In this document: positions 8,710 through 18,403 of the stretch, piece by piece
Layout of the letters: every line of letters begins with the position of its first letter
How positions within the stretch are numbered: position 1 is the first letter of the stretch
Assembly (NCBI GenBank): GCA_044222195.1
Contig: JBGANS010000002.1
Location: 1 to 64,000 of the forward strand
Length of the DNA stretch: 64,000 nucleotides
Origin: JAHBXE01 sp044222195
GTDB lineage: Bacteria; Planctomycetota; Phycisphaerae; Phycisphaerales; UBA1924
Reading direction: 5' to 3'
The notes under the pieces: generated by a model
Told to the model about the DNA's origin: nothing
What the model saw: the letters and a program-made list of their open reading frames with translations, nothing else
The model's database searches: none
Made by a program: the position numbers and the translations under genes

Positions 8710-11109
8710 CTACTTGGGCTGTGGCGATGCGCGGTAGATGAGAAGGCGAAGCTCGCCGGACTTTTCCTTGCGATTGGTCTGGTCGTAGAGATCGATCAGG
8801 CGGCGGGCGGCTTCGAGAGTCCGCTTGCTGGTTTCGCCGCGGATCGACTTGAGGGCTTCGAAACTTGAAACCAGGAGCGGCTCGGCGATTTCAGGCCGGC
8901 CGAGCTTGAGCAGGCACTCGCCGAGCAGGCCGTCCTTGTCGGCCGCGTCGAGCGGGGCGGGGTTCTTCGCGGCGTGAATGATGTCGTTGGCCTGCTTGAG
9001 CAGGGGCTCGGCCTTGTCGGGGGCGTTGCGGGCGAGCTGGATGGCGCCGAGGGTCTGGAAGGCCTCGGCGATATCGGGGTGATTCTGGCGGAGCTTGGCC
9101 TGGAGGACCTTGAGGGCGGAGTCGGCGAGGCGTTCGGCTTCGTCCAGGTCGTTGAGTTTGAGGTTGGCGCGGGCGAGGCCGATGATCGACACGGCGGTGC
9201 GCTGGTGGTTGGGGCCGTCGCGTTCCTGGCGGATATCCGCGGCTTCCTTGAACTTCTCCCGTGCGTCGGCGAAACGGCCCATTTCGAAGAGGCAGCCCGC
9301 GAGGTTGTGAGAGGCGTTCGAGACGAGCGTCTGCCAGTACTTCTTCTTCTCGGGCGCCTTGGTGGCGACGGCGCGGAGCATCTCGAGCGACTGGCGGAAG
9401 AGGGGCTCGGCCTGCTCGAGGTCCTCGCGTTCGAGGTAGAGCTTGGCGAGGTTGTTCTTGCTCGCCGCCACATCTTCGTGGTCGCCCGGATAGAGGCGCT
9501 GGCGCATGTTGAGCGCTTTTTTGTAGAAGTCTTCGGCCTCGGGGTAGTTGCCGAACTTTACATCGCAGGCGGCGATGTGGGTGAGGCTGAAGGCGAGGTC
9601 CTTGTGGTCTCCCTTGAAGAGCTTCTGCCGCATGGCGTACGAACGGCGGTAGTGCTTGAGGGCGGGTTCGTATTCGCCGTTGCGGTACATGGCGGCGGCG
9701 AGGTAGTGGAGAGCGTCGGCGATTCCCGGGCTTGGGTCTGGAAGGGTCTGCTGGCGAATCTCGAGTGTGCGGTTGAGATTGTCCTTGGCGGCGGCGAACT
9801 TGCCGAGCTCGGTGAACGCGACGCCGAGGATTTCGCGGAAGTCGGCCTCGGTGGCGGGGAGCTCGATTTTCTGGTTGGCGAGGTTTTTGGTGGCTTCTTC
9901 GAGGAGCTTGTCGGGGTCGATCAGGCCGCCTTCGAGAAGCGTGTCGCCACCGGCGTCGCGGAAGAGGAGCATCTCGCGGATGAGATCAAAGTTCTGCTTG
10001 GCGGCCTTGAGGTTCTGTTCGGCCTGGTGCTTGGAGTCGACGATGCGGTAGAGGGCGATGGTCGAAATGGCGACGATGGCGGTGACGGCGATAGTGAGGG
10101 CGACGGTGACCTCGCGGTTTCGCTTGACCCACTTGGTGAGGCGCCCGATCGGGCCCACCGGGCGGGCGAGAATGGGCTGGCCTTCGAGGAATCGCTCGAG
10201 ATCGGCGGCGAGGTCGGCGACGGACTGGTATCGCTTGTCGCGATCCTTGTCGAGGGTCTTGAGGACGATGGTCTCGAGGTCGCCGCGGAGCGAGGAGTTG
10301 GTGGAAGAGAGGCGCGTCGGGGGTGTGGAGCACACCATCTGGGTGGCTTCGGGGACGGGGACGGTGGACACGTCGTAGGGGGGCCTTCCGGAGAGGAGTT
10401 CGTAGAGGATGACGCCGAGCGTGTAGACGTCGGAGCGGACGTCAACATTGTGCGGATCGCCCTGGCACTGCTCGGGGGACATGTACTGGAGCGTGCCGAT
10501 GAGCTGGCCGAGGTTGGTCTGGAGGGTGGCCTGAGCGAGATCGGCGTCGGCGCCGCGGGCGACGCCGAAGTCGATGATCTTGGGGTTGCCGGTAGAATCG
10601 ACGAGGATGTTGGCGGGCTTGAGATCGCGGTGGATGATGCCCTTCTGGTGGGCGTGGCGGAGGGCATCGCAGACGCGGAGGAAGAGCTGGATGCGGGCCT
10701 TGGTGTCGAGCTTCTTGTTCTCGGCGTATTCGAGGAGCCAGGCGGCGCCGGAGATGTACTCCATCGCGAAGAAGGGCACGGGCCCGGTGCCGTCGTCGTG
10801 CGTTCCGGCTTCGTAGATCTGTGCGATGCCGGGGTGCTGGAGGCGGGCGAGGAGCTGCGATTCGTACTCGAAGCGGCGGAGGGCGATGCGCGAGGCGATG
10901 CCCGAACGCATGATTTTCAGCGCGACCGTTCGGCGCGGCTGTTCCTGGACGGCGAGGTACACCGCGCCCATGCCGCCCGAGCCGATGATCCGCTTGATCT
11001 CGTACTTGCCGATGTGCTTGGGCACGCCCGGACCGACGGCTTCGCCGACCATCGTCTTGATGGCGCCGACGGAGGTGGGATCGGGGTTGACGGTTTCGTC
11101 GAATGACAC
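8710..11109 (-). CDS. Membrane Ser/Thr protein kinase with TPR repeats
   Basis: 799 residues from the GTG at 11109; an ATG at 11052 is the alternative, and the frame stays open to 11274, overlapping the opposite promoter. The Hanks-type kinase domain spans about 35-315: GSGGMGAVY (43-51), VALK with K65, HRDLKPAN with D162, DFG (180-182), SPEQ. One membrane helix lies at about 333-355, then six or more tetratricopeptide repeats run to the end (for example ADALHYLAAAMYRNGEYEPA). All catalytic residues are present. The TPR array probably binds partner proteins. It is divergent from the M16 peptidase. Confidence 0.93.
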   Translation of the reverse strand: MSFDETVNPDPTSVGAIKTMVGEAVGPGVPKHIGKYEIKRIIGSGGMGAVYLAVQEQPRRTVALKIMRSGIASRIALRRFEYESQLLARLQHPGIAQIYEAGTHDDGTGPVPFFAMEYISGAAWLLEYAENKKLDTKARIQLFLRVCDALRHAHQKGIIHRDLKPANILVDSTGNPKIIDFGVARGADADLAQATLQTNLGQLIGTLQYMSPEQCQGDPHNVDVRSDVYTLGVILYELLSGRPPYDVSTVPVPEATQMVCSTPPTRLSSTNSSLRGDLETIVLKTLDKDRDKRYQSVADLAADLERFLEGQPILARPVGPIGRLTKWVKRNREVTVALTIAVTAIVAISTIALYRIVDSKHQAEQNLKAAKQNFDLIREMLLFRDAGGDTLLEGGLIDPDKLLEEATKNLANQKIELPATEADFREILGVAFTELGKFAAAKDNLNRTLEIRQQTLPDPSPGIADALHYLAAAMYRNGEYEPALKHYRRSYAMRQKLFKGDHKDLAFSLTHIAACDVKFGNYPEAEDFYKKALNMRQRLYPGDHEDVAASKNNLAKLYLEREDLEQAEPLFRQSLEMLRAVATKAPEKKKYWQTLVSNASHNLAGCLFEMGRFADAREKFKEAADIRQERDGPNHQRTAVSIIGLARANLKLNDLDEAERLADSALKVLQAKLRQNHPDIAEAFQTLGAIQLARNAPDKAEPLLKQANDIIHAAKNPAPLDAADKDGLLGECLLKLGRPEIAEPLLVSSFEALKSIRGETSKRTLEAARRLIDLYDQTNRKEKSGELRLLIYRASPQPK

Positions 11110-11321
11110 GGCGTGACCCAGGAGAGCTGCAACGGCGTGAACCGGCCTGCTACCAATCGAGGCTATCGCTCGGCGCGGGCGAGAGCAAGATCGTATCTGG
11201 AAGGTGTTCGGTAAGATACGGAGGCTGGGCATCCCCGCGGTCTTTTCATAGTCGTGCCGGGATTTGCGGTGCATCTGATAGACTGCTTTCAGTCGCTTTC
11301 ATCCTCTTTCTGGAGCGTCTC

Positions 11322-14216
11322 ATGTTCAAGGTTGCTCGCGTGGCGGCGGTGGCTGTGGTTGCCGGGTTGGTCGGGAGCGTGTTTGGGCAGGCATTGCCTG
11401 AGGACCCCTCCCTGGTCAGGGGACAGCTCGACAACGGGCTGCGCTACATCGTGTGCAAGCATGCGAACCCGCCGGGCAAGGCGATTGTGTGGATGCACAT
11501 GAGTTCGGGCTCGCTCAATGAGACGGCGCGGCAGCGGGGACTGGCTCACTACCTCGAGCACATGGCGTTCAACGGGTCGGAGAACTTTCCGCCGGGGCAG
11601 GTGGTGCCGTTCTTTCAGTCGATGGGCATGACGTTTGGGCGCGACCAGAACGCGTTCACAAACATGACGCAGACGACCTACCAGCTCACGCTTCCGAAAG
11701 CGGACACGGACACGTTGGGCAAGGGGATGATGTTCTTTTCCGACATCGTGTCGAAGCTCGCGCTGACGCCGAAGGAAATCGATGCGGAGCGGCAGATCAT
11801 TCTTGAGGAGCGGCGGCGCGGGCTGTCGGGACGGCAGCGGACGGGCGAGATCGTCGCGAAGCGGACGACGCCGGGTTCGATTTACGGCGATCGGCTGACG
11901 ATCGGGACTGAGGAGACGATCAAGGGCGCGCAGGAGCAGGACTTCCGCGACTATTACGGCAAGTGGTACGCCGCGTCGAACGCGACGGTGATGGTGGTGG
12001 CGGACGCGGAGACGGCGGATGTCGTGAAAGTGATCAAGGAGCAGTTCGGCGGAGCGCCCAAGCGGGCGAAGCCTGCGGACCAGGCCGTGGGCATCAAGGC
12101 GTACGACACGAGTTTCGCGGTGGTGGCGACGGACCCGGAGATCCGGGGTGAGTCGCTGGACATTACCTGGATCCTGCCGCCCAAGGCCCCGACGACGACG
12201 TTCGCGGGGTATCGCGAGGACCTGGTGCTCCGCCTGGGCGAGCAGGCGTTTAACCGCCGAATGGGGGATAAAGAGGCTCGCGGCGGGCTGGACTTTGCGG
12301 GTGCGCGGGTTTCGGCTCGGAATCAGGCGGGCGTGATGTATGAGGCGGGCATTTCGGGGCGGGCGTCATCGGCTGGAAAGTGGAAGGGCGCGCTCGAAGG
12401 AATAGCGATGGAGCTGCAACGGGCTCGGGCGTTTGGATTCACGGAGCGTGAACTGAGCGAAGTGAAGAGGGACATGATCACGGGTGCCGAGCGAGCGGTC
12501 GAGACCGAAGGCACGGTGCAATCGGGGCAGCTGATCAGCCGGTTCAACAACGCGGTCGCGTCGGAGGAGCCGATCAGTTCGCCCAAGCAGCGGCTGGCCC
12601 TGCTCAAAGAAACGCTGGCGTCCATTACGCCGGAAGAGGTTGGCAAGCGGTTCACGACCGAGTTCGAGCCCAAGGCGGTCGCGTTCGTGGCGGTCATGCC
12701 GACTGGCGAGGGTGTTCCAACTGAAGCGCAGCTTCTCGAAATCGGGCTCAAGGCACTCGCGGTGAAGCCCTCGCAGGAAACGGAGGCGGAGCACACCACA
12801 GCGTCTCTTATGAAAGAAGCGCCCAAGGGTGGCGCCGTCGCTGAGACGACCGAGCACGCGGCGACGCAGGTTCACCAGTCGTGGCTGAGCAACGGCGCCC
12901 GGGTGAACTACCGCTTCATGGATCAGCAAAAGAACCAGGTCTCGATCACCATTTCACTGCTCGGCGGCGAGCTGCTGGAAACGGCGGACAATCGCGGGAT
13001 TACCTCTGCCGCGCAGCTGGCCTGGGGCCGGGCCGCGACCAAGAGCCTGACCTCGACCGAGATTCGCGACATCATGAACGGCAAGAAGGTGAATGTCCGT
13101 GGCGGAGGGTTCGGTGGATTTGGCGGTGGACGTGGTGGCCGCGGCGGTGGTGGGGGCGGTGGCGGCGGAGGCGATGGAATTTCGCTGTCGATCTCCGGCA
13201 ACCCCTCGGAACTGGAGCTGGGATTCCAGCTTGCGTACTTGTTGCTCACCGAACCGAAGATCGAGCAGACCGCGTTCGACCAGTTCAAGACCCGGCAGAA
13301 GGAATCGCTCGCTGAAGACGGCCGGAGCCCGCAGGCGGTGGGCATGAGGGCGGTCGCCGCGGCGACGTATCCGGACTCGGAACCTCGCACCAAGCGGCCG
13401 ACACCGGCGAACATTGAGAAACTGACGATCGAGGCGGCGCAGGCGTGGCTCGAGAAGCTCATCAAAGAATCTCCGATCGAGATCACGATCGTGGGAGACT
13501 TGCCGCGTGAGATGGCGATGGAGCTGACGGCGAAGTACCTCGGGGCGTTGCCGGCACGTGAGCGGGTGTCCTCCAAGACCTATGCCGGGCTTCGGAAGAT
13601 CGAGCGCCCCAAGGGCGCGAGGACGGTTGAGAAGCTCGTGGACACCCAGACCGACCAGGCGATGGTGTACTCCGGTTTCTACAACGTGGATGAATCCGAT
13701 CGTGCGGCGGTCCGGGCGATGGCGATGGCGGCGCGGGTGCTGTCCACGCGGATGACGAAGGAGGTTCGAGAGGAGGCTCAGCTGGTGTACAGCATCAGCG
13801 CTTCTTCGCGTCCCGGCACGACGTATCCCGGCTTTGGCGTGTTCGCGGCGACGGCGCCGACGGACCCTTTGAAGACCTCGGCGCTCGTCGAGAAACTGCA
13901 CTCGATGTACGAGGTGTTCGCCAAGGATGGTCCGAGCGAAGAGGAGATGGTCGTTGCGCGCAAGCAGATGGCGACCACCATCGCCGATCAGGTCCGCGAG
14001 CCGCAGTACTGGTCGACGCGGCTGAACCAGATCACGTTCCGTGGTGCGAACCTGGACGACATCGCGGGCGACCTCGATGCGTACCAGGCGCTGACCGCCA
14101 AGTCGGTTCACGAGACCTTCGCGAAGCAGTATTCCCGCGACAACTCCATCGTCGTGGTCGTGAAGCCGAGCGGCAAGGCGCCGGCGGGCAAGGGCGGGGA
14201 GGATGGCGCTGAGTAG
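11322..14216 (+). CDS. M16 family zinc metallopeptidase
   Basis: 964 residues from the ATG at 11322, which begins a signal peptide (VARVAAVAVVAGLVGSVFGQ). The inverted zinc motif H76-YL-E79-H80, with the acidic helix EIDAERQIILEERR about 75 residues later, marks an active M16 (pitrilysin/insulinase-like) domain. The length fits a tandem M16 protein with an inactive second half. A pure glycine/arginine run (GGRGGRGGGGG, coded at about 13,105-13,175) is inserted in the second half, like a flexible linker. Probably periplasmic peptide degradation. It overlaps pxpBC by 14 bp. Confidence 0.93.
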   Translation: MFKVARVAAVAVVAGLVGSVFGQALPEDPSLVRGQLDNGLRYIVCKHANPPGKAIVWMHMSSGSLNETARQRGLAHYLEHMAFNGSENFPPGQVVPFFQSMGMTFGRDQNAFTNMTQTTYQLTLPKADTDTLGKGMMFFSDIVSKLALTPKEIDAERQIILEERRRGLSGRQRTGEIVAKRTTPGSIYGDRLTIGTEETIKGAQEQDFRDYYGKWYAASNATVMVVADAETADVVKVIKEQFGGAPKRAKPADQAVGIKAYDTSFAVVATDPEIRGESLDITWILPPKAPTTTFAGYREDLVLRLGEQAFNRRMGDKEARGGLDFAGARVSARNQAGVMYEAGISGRASSAGKWKGALEGIAMELQRARAFGFTERELSEVKRDMITGAERAVETEGTVQSGQLISRFNNAVASEEPISSPKQRLALLKETLASITPEEVGKRFTTEFEPKAVAFVAVMPTGEGVPTEAQLLEIGLKALAVKPSQETEAEHTTASLMKEAPKGGAVAETTEHAATQVHQSWLSNGARVNYRFMDQQKNQVSITISLLGGELLETADNRGITSAAQLAWGRAATKSLTSTEIRDIMNGKKVNVRGGGFGGFGGGRGGRGGGGGGGGGGDGISLSISGNPSELELGFQLAYLLLTEPKIEQTAFDQFKTRQKESLAEDGRSPQAVGMRAVAAATYPDSEPRTKRPTPANIEKLTIEAAQAWLEKLIKESPIEITIVGDLPREMAMELTAKYLGALPARERVSSKTYAGLRKIERPKGARTVEKLVDTQTDQAMVYSGFYNVDESDRAAVRAMAMAARVLSTRMTKEVREEAQLVYSISASSRPGTTYPGFGVFAATAPTDPLKTSALVEKLHSMYEVFAKDGPSEEEMVVARKQMATTIADQVREPQYWSTRLNQITFRGANLDDIAGDLDAYQALTAKSVHETFAKQYSRDNSIVVVVKPSGKAPAGKGGEDGAE

Positions 14217-15837
14217 CTGCCCGCCGCGGATCGACTGGGTCAGCGAGCGGCACGTGCGGGTGTGCGTGGCGGAGAAGTCCACGCCTGAGGCGTGGGGGCG
14301 TGTGCGCGCGGCGGCGGGCGTGCTGCGGGCGGCGGGGTTGCCGGGCCTGGTGGATATCACGGCCGCGTACACGACTGTGCTGCTTGAGTTTGATCCCGTG
14401 GCGTTGGATGCCGCGGGCATCGAGGCGGCGATTGCTGCGATTGAAGGGTCGAGGGCTTCCGAGCTTGTTGGTCGGCGGCTGGTGGAAGTGCCGGTGTGTT
14501 ACCAGGGCGAGTTCGCGCCAGACACTGAACAGGTCGCCGCGGAGGCTGGTCTTGCGGTCGCGGATGTGGCGGCCCTGCACGCGGGGGCGGAGTATGTCGC
14601 GTGCTTTGTGGGGTTTCAGCCCGGGTTCGCGTACCTCGGAGGGCTGCCGGCGCGGCTGAATGTGCCGCGGCTGGATCAGCCGAGGGTGAGGATTCCGGCG
14701 GGGAGCGTGGGGATCGCGGGTGATCAGACGGGTGTGTACCCATTCGCGTCGCCGGGCGGGTGGAGGTTGATCGGGCGCACACCGGTGCGGATGTTTGATG
14801 CATCCCGCGAGAGGCCGTCGCTGGTGAACATGGGTGATCGGGTGAAGTTTGTGCCGATCAGTGAGTCGGAGTTTCTGGCCATGCAGGGCTTGGTGGGTGC
14901 GGCCGGCGTGGAAAGGTCGAGCGTGGGTGGTCGGCGAGCGATCCGTGTGGTCGAGCCGGGGATGTTCACGACTATTCAGGATCTTGGGAGGCCGGGGTTC
15001 GCGGCGATGGGTGTGCCGCGGGGCGGTGCGGCGGATGTCGGCGCGCTCATGGCGGGAAACAGGATCGTTGGGAATGACGAGGGCTTGCCGGGGCTCGAGA
15101 TGACGTTGACTGGGGTGACGCTTGCATGCGAAGAGGATGTGGTCATCGCCGTCACGGGCGGAGAGGTGGAAGTTGAGATTGACGGCGTTCGAGCGGGGGC
15201 GGGGGGAGCGCACCGTATCAAGGCGGGGTCACGGGTGCGCGTTGGAAGGTTGCGGCGAGGCGCGAGGGCGTATCTGTGCCTCGCGGGCGGGGTTCGCGTG
15301 CCGCGGGTGCTGGGGAGCGCTTCGACGAATGTGAGCGCGGGCTTTGGCGGGGTTGATGGGAGAGTCTTGCAAATGGGGGATCGCCTTGAGCTCGGCGCGG
15401 CGGTTGTGCGTCGAGGTGAGAGCGTGCGTACGGCGGCGCCGGACTCGCCGCGGATCGTGCGGGTTGTTGCGGGGCGTGGTTCGGGGTTTGGCGAAGCGGC
15501 GGTGTCTGCGTTTGTGGGTGGCGAGTACCGCGTCGGGGCAAACTCGGATCGCGTTGGCCTGCGCCTTGAGGGACCGAAGCTCGCTGCGCCCGGTGGGGGC
15601 CGGATGATCAGCGAGGGGATGATGTGGGGTGCGATCCAGGTGCCGCAGGATGGCCGGCCGATTGTGCTCATGTGCGACCACCCCACAACGGGTGGGTACC
15701 CGGTGATGGCGTGCGTCATCGCTGCGGATCTCCCGGTGCTGGGGCAGCTCCGGCCGGGTGAGGCGATTCGGTTTGAACGCGTGGGGCTCGACGAGGCAAG
15801 AGCGGCCGCGCGCCAGATCGGCAGCGCGAGTCGCTAG
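14203..15837 (+). CDS. pxpBC: 5-oxoprolinase subunit B/C fusion (PxpBC)
   Basis: 544 residues combining two subunits of the ATP-dependent 5-oxoprolinase that opens pyroglutamate to glutamate. Residues about 10-225 are PxpB (KipI-like; GFQPGFAYLGGLP, PRVRIPAGSVGIAG). Residues about 240-540 are PxpC (KipA-like; GMFTTIQDLGRPGF, PRGGAAD, GGYPVMA). In many bacteria pxpB and pxpC are separate, so this is a natural fusion. The ATG at 14203 lies inside the end of the M16 gene, suggesting translational coupling. The partner pxpA lies downstream beyond one antisense gene. The stop overlaps the next gene's stop by 2 bases on the opposite strand. Confidence 0.93.
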   Translation: MALSSCPPRIDWVSERHVRVCVAEKSTPEAWGRVRAAAGVLRAAGLPGLVDITAAYTTVLLEFDPVALDAAGIEAAIAAIEGSRASELVGRRLVEVPVCYQGEFAPDTEQVAAEAGLAVADVAALHAGAEYVACFVGFQPGFAYLGGLPARLNVPRLDQPRVRIPAGSVGIAGDQTGVYPFASPGGWRLIGRTPVRMFDASRERPSLVNMGDRVKFVPISESEFLAMQGLVGAAGVERSSVGGRRAIRVVEPGMFTTIQDLGRPGFAAMGVPRGGAADVGALMAGNRIVGNDEGLPGLEMTLTGVTLACEEDVVIAVTGGEVEVEIDGVRAGAGGAHRIKAGSRVRVGRLRRGARAYLCLAGGVRVPRVLGSASTNVSAGFGGVDGRVLQMGDRLELGAAVVRRGESVRTAAPDSPRIVRVVAGRGSGFGEAAVSAFVGGEYRVGANSDRVGLRLEGPKLAAPGGGRMISEGMMWGAIQVPQDGRPIVLMCDHPTTGGYPVMACVIAADLPVLGQLRPGEAIRFERVGLDEARAAARQIGSASR

Positions 15838-16493
15838 CGGTGTTGTATGCCGATGAGGGCCTGCATCAATGCGGTGGCTGCTTGAAACAACGATGAGCCG
15901 AGCGGATCGCGGCTGATGACGTCCATCGGGCCTTCTCCGAAGTGCAGGCCGCTCGGTGTGAGCAGGTTGAGGCGGACGTGGTTGGGGCGAGGCGGTCCGG
16001 GGCGTTGGCCTTCCCATGGTCCGATCCGGCCGGCGACGATGGCGCCGTGCCGGAGTACGAGGTCGATCTGCGGATCGATGGAGCTGTCGGGGTGTTCCCA
16101 CACGACGCCGGCGCCGGAGTAGTTGAGGTACCGGGCGGTGTGGTCCGGGTACGCCGCGAGCAGGTCGAGGCCTTCGGGCATTCCGACTTCGACGACGACG
16201 CCGAGCAGGCGTTTGCTTTCTGCTGCCGGCGGCTGCCGGCCTTTGGATCGCAGGAACGTCCAGGCTTGCAGGATGTGGCGGGGTTCCATGGCTTGGGATG
16301 CGGCGACCCGCCGCCAGCACTCGACTGCGCTGGCTTCATCGCCGGCCTTGAGGAAGCTTCGGGCGCGGGTGAACTCTCCGAAGGGGCCATTGTCCATATC
16401 CCGCGGCGGCCATTGCTCGATGGGCGCATCGCCGAAGAGCATGTCACGGATCGGGGTTGGGGCGGGAGGTTTCTTGAACGGGTTCTTGAACAC
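15834..16493 (-). CDS. Conserved hypothetical protein between pxpBC and pxpA
   Basis: 219 residues, soluble, no signal peptide. Recognisable segments are ECWRRVAASQAMEPRHILQ, AYPDHTARYLNYSGAGVVWE and GSSLFQAATALMQALIG. I do not recognise a named domain. Coding character is good: balanced composition and conserved-looking aromatic/Gly motifs. It is convergent with pxpBC, their stop codons overlapping at 15834-15837, and divergent from pxpA across 41 bp. It therefore sits antisense in the middle of the oxoprolinase locus. Confidence 0.75.
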   Translation of the reverse strand: MFKNPFKKPPAPTPIRDMLFGDAPIEQWPPRDMDNGPFGEFTRARSFLKAGDEASAVECWRRVAASQAMEPRHILQAWTFLRSKGRQPPAAESKRLLGVVVEVGMPEGLDLLAAYPDHTARYLNYSGAGVVWEHPDSSIDPQIDLVLRHGAIVAGRIGPWEGQRPGPPRPNHVRLNLLTPSGLHFGEGPMDVISRDPLGSSLFQAATALMQALIGIQHR

Positions 16494-16534
16494 TTGCCCG
16501 GAGCTCCTGGTGAAGGGAGGATATCGCGGCGAAT

Positions 16535-17290
16535 ATGAAGCGATGCATCGACCTGAACTGCGATCTCGGCGAGGACCCGGCTTTGCGCGGGACCGATCTG
16601 GCGTTGCTTGAGGTTGTGAGTGCCGCGAGCATTGCGTGCGGGGGGCACGCGGGGGACAGCGAATCGATGCGGTTTATCGCGGAAGCGGCCGCGGCAAGTG
16701 GCGTGGCGATCGGCGCCCATCCTTCCTATCCCGATCGGGACGGATTTGGGCGGACGGAGATGGCCCTGTCCGCTGTCGAGATTCAGAGGACCGTGACTCA
16801 GCAAGTCGCGGCGCTGCGAAACATCGTCGCCGATCGTGGCGCACGCATCCGGCACGTGAAGCCGCACGGGGCTCTCTATCACGCGGCGATGACGCGGCGG
16901 GAGGTTGCGGACGCGGTGGCGGCGGGCGTCGCCGCGGTGGATCGTCAGTTGATGCTCGTCGGGCTCGCGGGCGCGCGGGGACTGGTGTGGTGGCGCGACG
17001 CGGGGATGCGCGTGGTCAGCGAAGCGTTTGCGGATCGGCGGTACGAGCCGGACGGATCTTTGCGTTCGCGGACCAAGCCCAACTCGTTGATCGAGGAACC
17101 GAGCGCGGCGGCGGAGCAGGCGGTGCGGATTGCCCAGGGTCGGGGTGTTGTCGCGGCGGATGGGTCGGTGGTAGCGGTGGAAGCGGAGACGATCTGTGTC
17201 CACGGCGACACACCGGGGGCGGTGGTGATCGCGGCGGCGGTGAAGAAGGCCCTGGGAGACGCCGGAATCAACGTGTGCCGCGTTGAGTAA
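16535..17290 (+). CDS. pxpA: 5-oxoprolinase subunit A (LamB/YcsF family)
   Basis: 251 residues, family length. Family motifs DLNCDLGE (near 6-13), ASIACGGHAGD, IGAHPSYPDRDGFGR, VKPHGALYH and CVHGDTPGA are all present. PxpA works with PxpB and PxpC to hydrolyse 5-oxoproline to glutamate using ATP, in the cytoplasm. It lies on the same strand as pxpBC but is separated by about 700 bp holding an antisense gene, so it likely has its own promoter in the 41-bp divergent gap. Confidence 0.95.
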   Translation: MKRCIDLNCDLGEDPALRGTDLALLEVVSAASIACGGHAGDSESMRFIAEAAAASGVAIGAHPSYPDRDGFGRTEMALSAVEIQRTVTQQVAALRNIVADRGARIRHVKPHGALYHAAMTRREVADAVAAGVAAVDRQLMLVGLAGARGLVWWRDAGMRVVSEAFADRRYEPDGSLRSRTKPNSLIEEPSAAAEQAVRIAQGRGVVAADGSVVAVEAETICVHGDTPGAVVIAAAVKKALGDAGINVCRVE

Positions 17291-17320
17291 CCCTCGTCGA
17301 TGCGTGGTTCGTGCCCGGCG

Positions 17321-17770
17321 CTACTTCTTGATCTCGCGATACTCAAAGGACCTGGGGCCGTTGGCCGTGATCCCCCAGGCCGAGAGGACGTACTTGGGCT
17401 GCTCGCCGAACTTGTTATAGAGCGAGGAGTCGTCGAACGGCACGAGGTTCGACACGAGGCGGGCCTCGTCGTCGGGCCTGATCGTCCAGCCGTCCTTGAA
17501 CTCGATGACGATGTTGTCCCGCGGTGGTACGACGATGGGCACGCTTGTCCTGGTCGTCATCAGTGAGACCGCCCACCGGCGTTCGTCGCCGCTGGAGTTG
17601 AGAACGATGGCGGTGTAGGTGCCGGGTGGGATCCACGCGGCGTACTGCGGGCCGTCGATCGGACGTCGGTCAGGCTGTCTCGTGCGGAGCTGAACGAGAT
17701 CGGGCTGGGCGCCCGCGAAGAGGACCAGGGCTGCAAGGGGCAGAGCGCACATGATGAAGACCCGTCTCAT
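17321..17770 (-). CDS. Small secreted hypothetical protein
   Basis: 149 residues beginning with a signal peptide (VFIMCALPLAALVLFAGA). The ATG at 17770 is supported by GGAGG about 7 bases upstream. The mature part is a probable beta-sandwich: IPPGTYTAIVLNSSGDERRW, then PIVVPPRDNIVIEFKDGW. No named family is recognised. Convergent with pxpA. The 240 bp upstream (17,771-18,010) holds no convincing gene. Confidence 0.7.
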   Translation of the reverse strand: MRRVFIMCALPLAALVLFAGAQPDLVQLRTRQPDRRPIDGPQYAAWIPPGTYTAIVLNSSGDERRWAVSLMTTRTSVPIVVPPRDNIVIEFKDGWTIRPDDEARLVSNLVPFDDSSLYNKFGEQPKYVLSAWGITANGPRSFEYREIKK

Positions 17771-18010
17771 CGGAAACCTCCGTTGGTATCCCGGTGAGAC
17801 GGATCCAGGCGGGTTTGGGTTCCCGTGCTACGGGCCGTCCCGGTCGGACGGACCCGGTCTGGCCCCGAGAAGGGGCGGGACCCGGAGAATCACGAGAATG
17901 AGTTCGAATGTTCCGCACGAGGCATATCCCCGCTTGCGGCTGCACGGATGCGCCGATCAGCAACCGGAGCGGGATGATGAGCGGCAGTGTGCCGAGCATT
18001 CAGTGCTTCT

Positions 18011-18226
18011 TTACGCCTTCTTCAGCTTGGACGAGGGCACGAGGATCACGCCGAAGCCGGCGACGATGGCCGCGATCCCGCCGGAGATGAACCAGATGGA
18101 GCGGTCGGTGGGTTGGCCGGTGAAGAAACGCGAGACGTCCGAAGCAAAAGAATCAGAGGCGTTTATTCCCACGATGAGGAGAGCGGTGCCCACAGCCAGG
18201 AGCACGAGCGCGATCGGGAGTTTCAT
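18011..18226 (-). CDS. DUF3185-like small membrane protein
   Basis: 71 residues from the ATG at 18226, preferred over 18262 because AAGGAA lies just upstream. Two membrane helices (LPIALVLLAVGTALLIVGI and ISGGIAAIVAGFGVILV) flank a short loop ASDSFASDVSRFFTGQPTD, which matches the DUF3185 family in size, topology and loop composition. The tail is lysine-rich. Function unknown; related proteins are small inner-membrane proteins of about 65-75 residues. Confidence 0.68.
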   Translation of the reverse strand: MKLPIALVLLAVGTALLIVGINASDSFASDVSRFFTGQPTDRSIWFISGGIAAIVAGFGVILVPSSKLKKA

Positions 18227-18335
18227 GTCGTGGTTCCTTGCGCCGACCCGTTGGGCGATCATTCACGGTTCTCGGTGTCCATGTCGGCGTTCATGACGAG
18301 GGCATGAGACCTGACTCATCTCGCGGCGCGGGGCC

Positions 18336-18373
18336 CAAAAAAAGAAGGCGGCCCCGCACATGGGCGGGGCCGC
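18336..18373 (-). terminator. Intrinsic terminator downstream of the coiled-coil lipoprotein gene
   Basis: A 10-bp GC-only stem (18348-18357 with 18364-18373, six-base loop) is followed on the minus strand by a run of U, seen as A at 18337-18343 on the plus strand. It lies 30 bp past the stop of the lipoprotein gene. Confidence 0.85.
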
Positions 18374-18403
18374 GCCAAGGAGTCTTGAGAGAGTTTCGGG
18401 GCG

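Noticed and set aside
8974..11106. Plus-strand 710-codon frame opposite the TPR kinase
   Set aside because: Gly/Val/Glu/Asp-rich shadow of a clear kinase; no motif of its own.
13105..13175. Gly-codon run as a possible DNA repeat or CRISPR-like structure
   Set aside because: It is in-frame glycine coding inside the M16 gene with no unit spacing; no CRISPR array is visible anywhere in the window.
12954..14420. Minus-strand 488-codon frame opposite the M16 peptidase
   Set aside because: Arg/His/Leu-rich shadow; the plus strand has intact HxxEH and family length.
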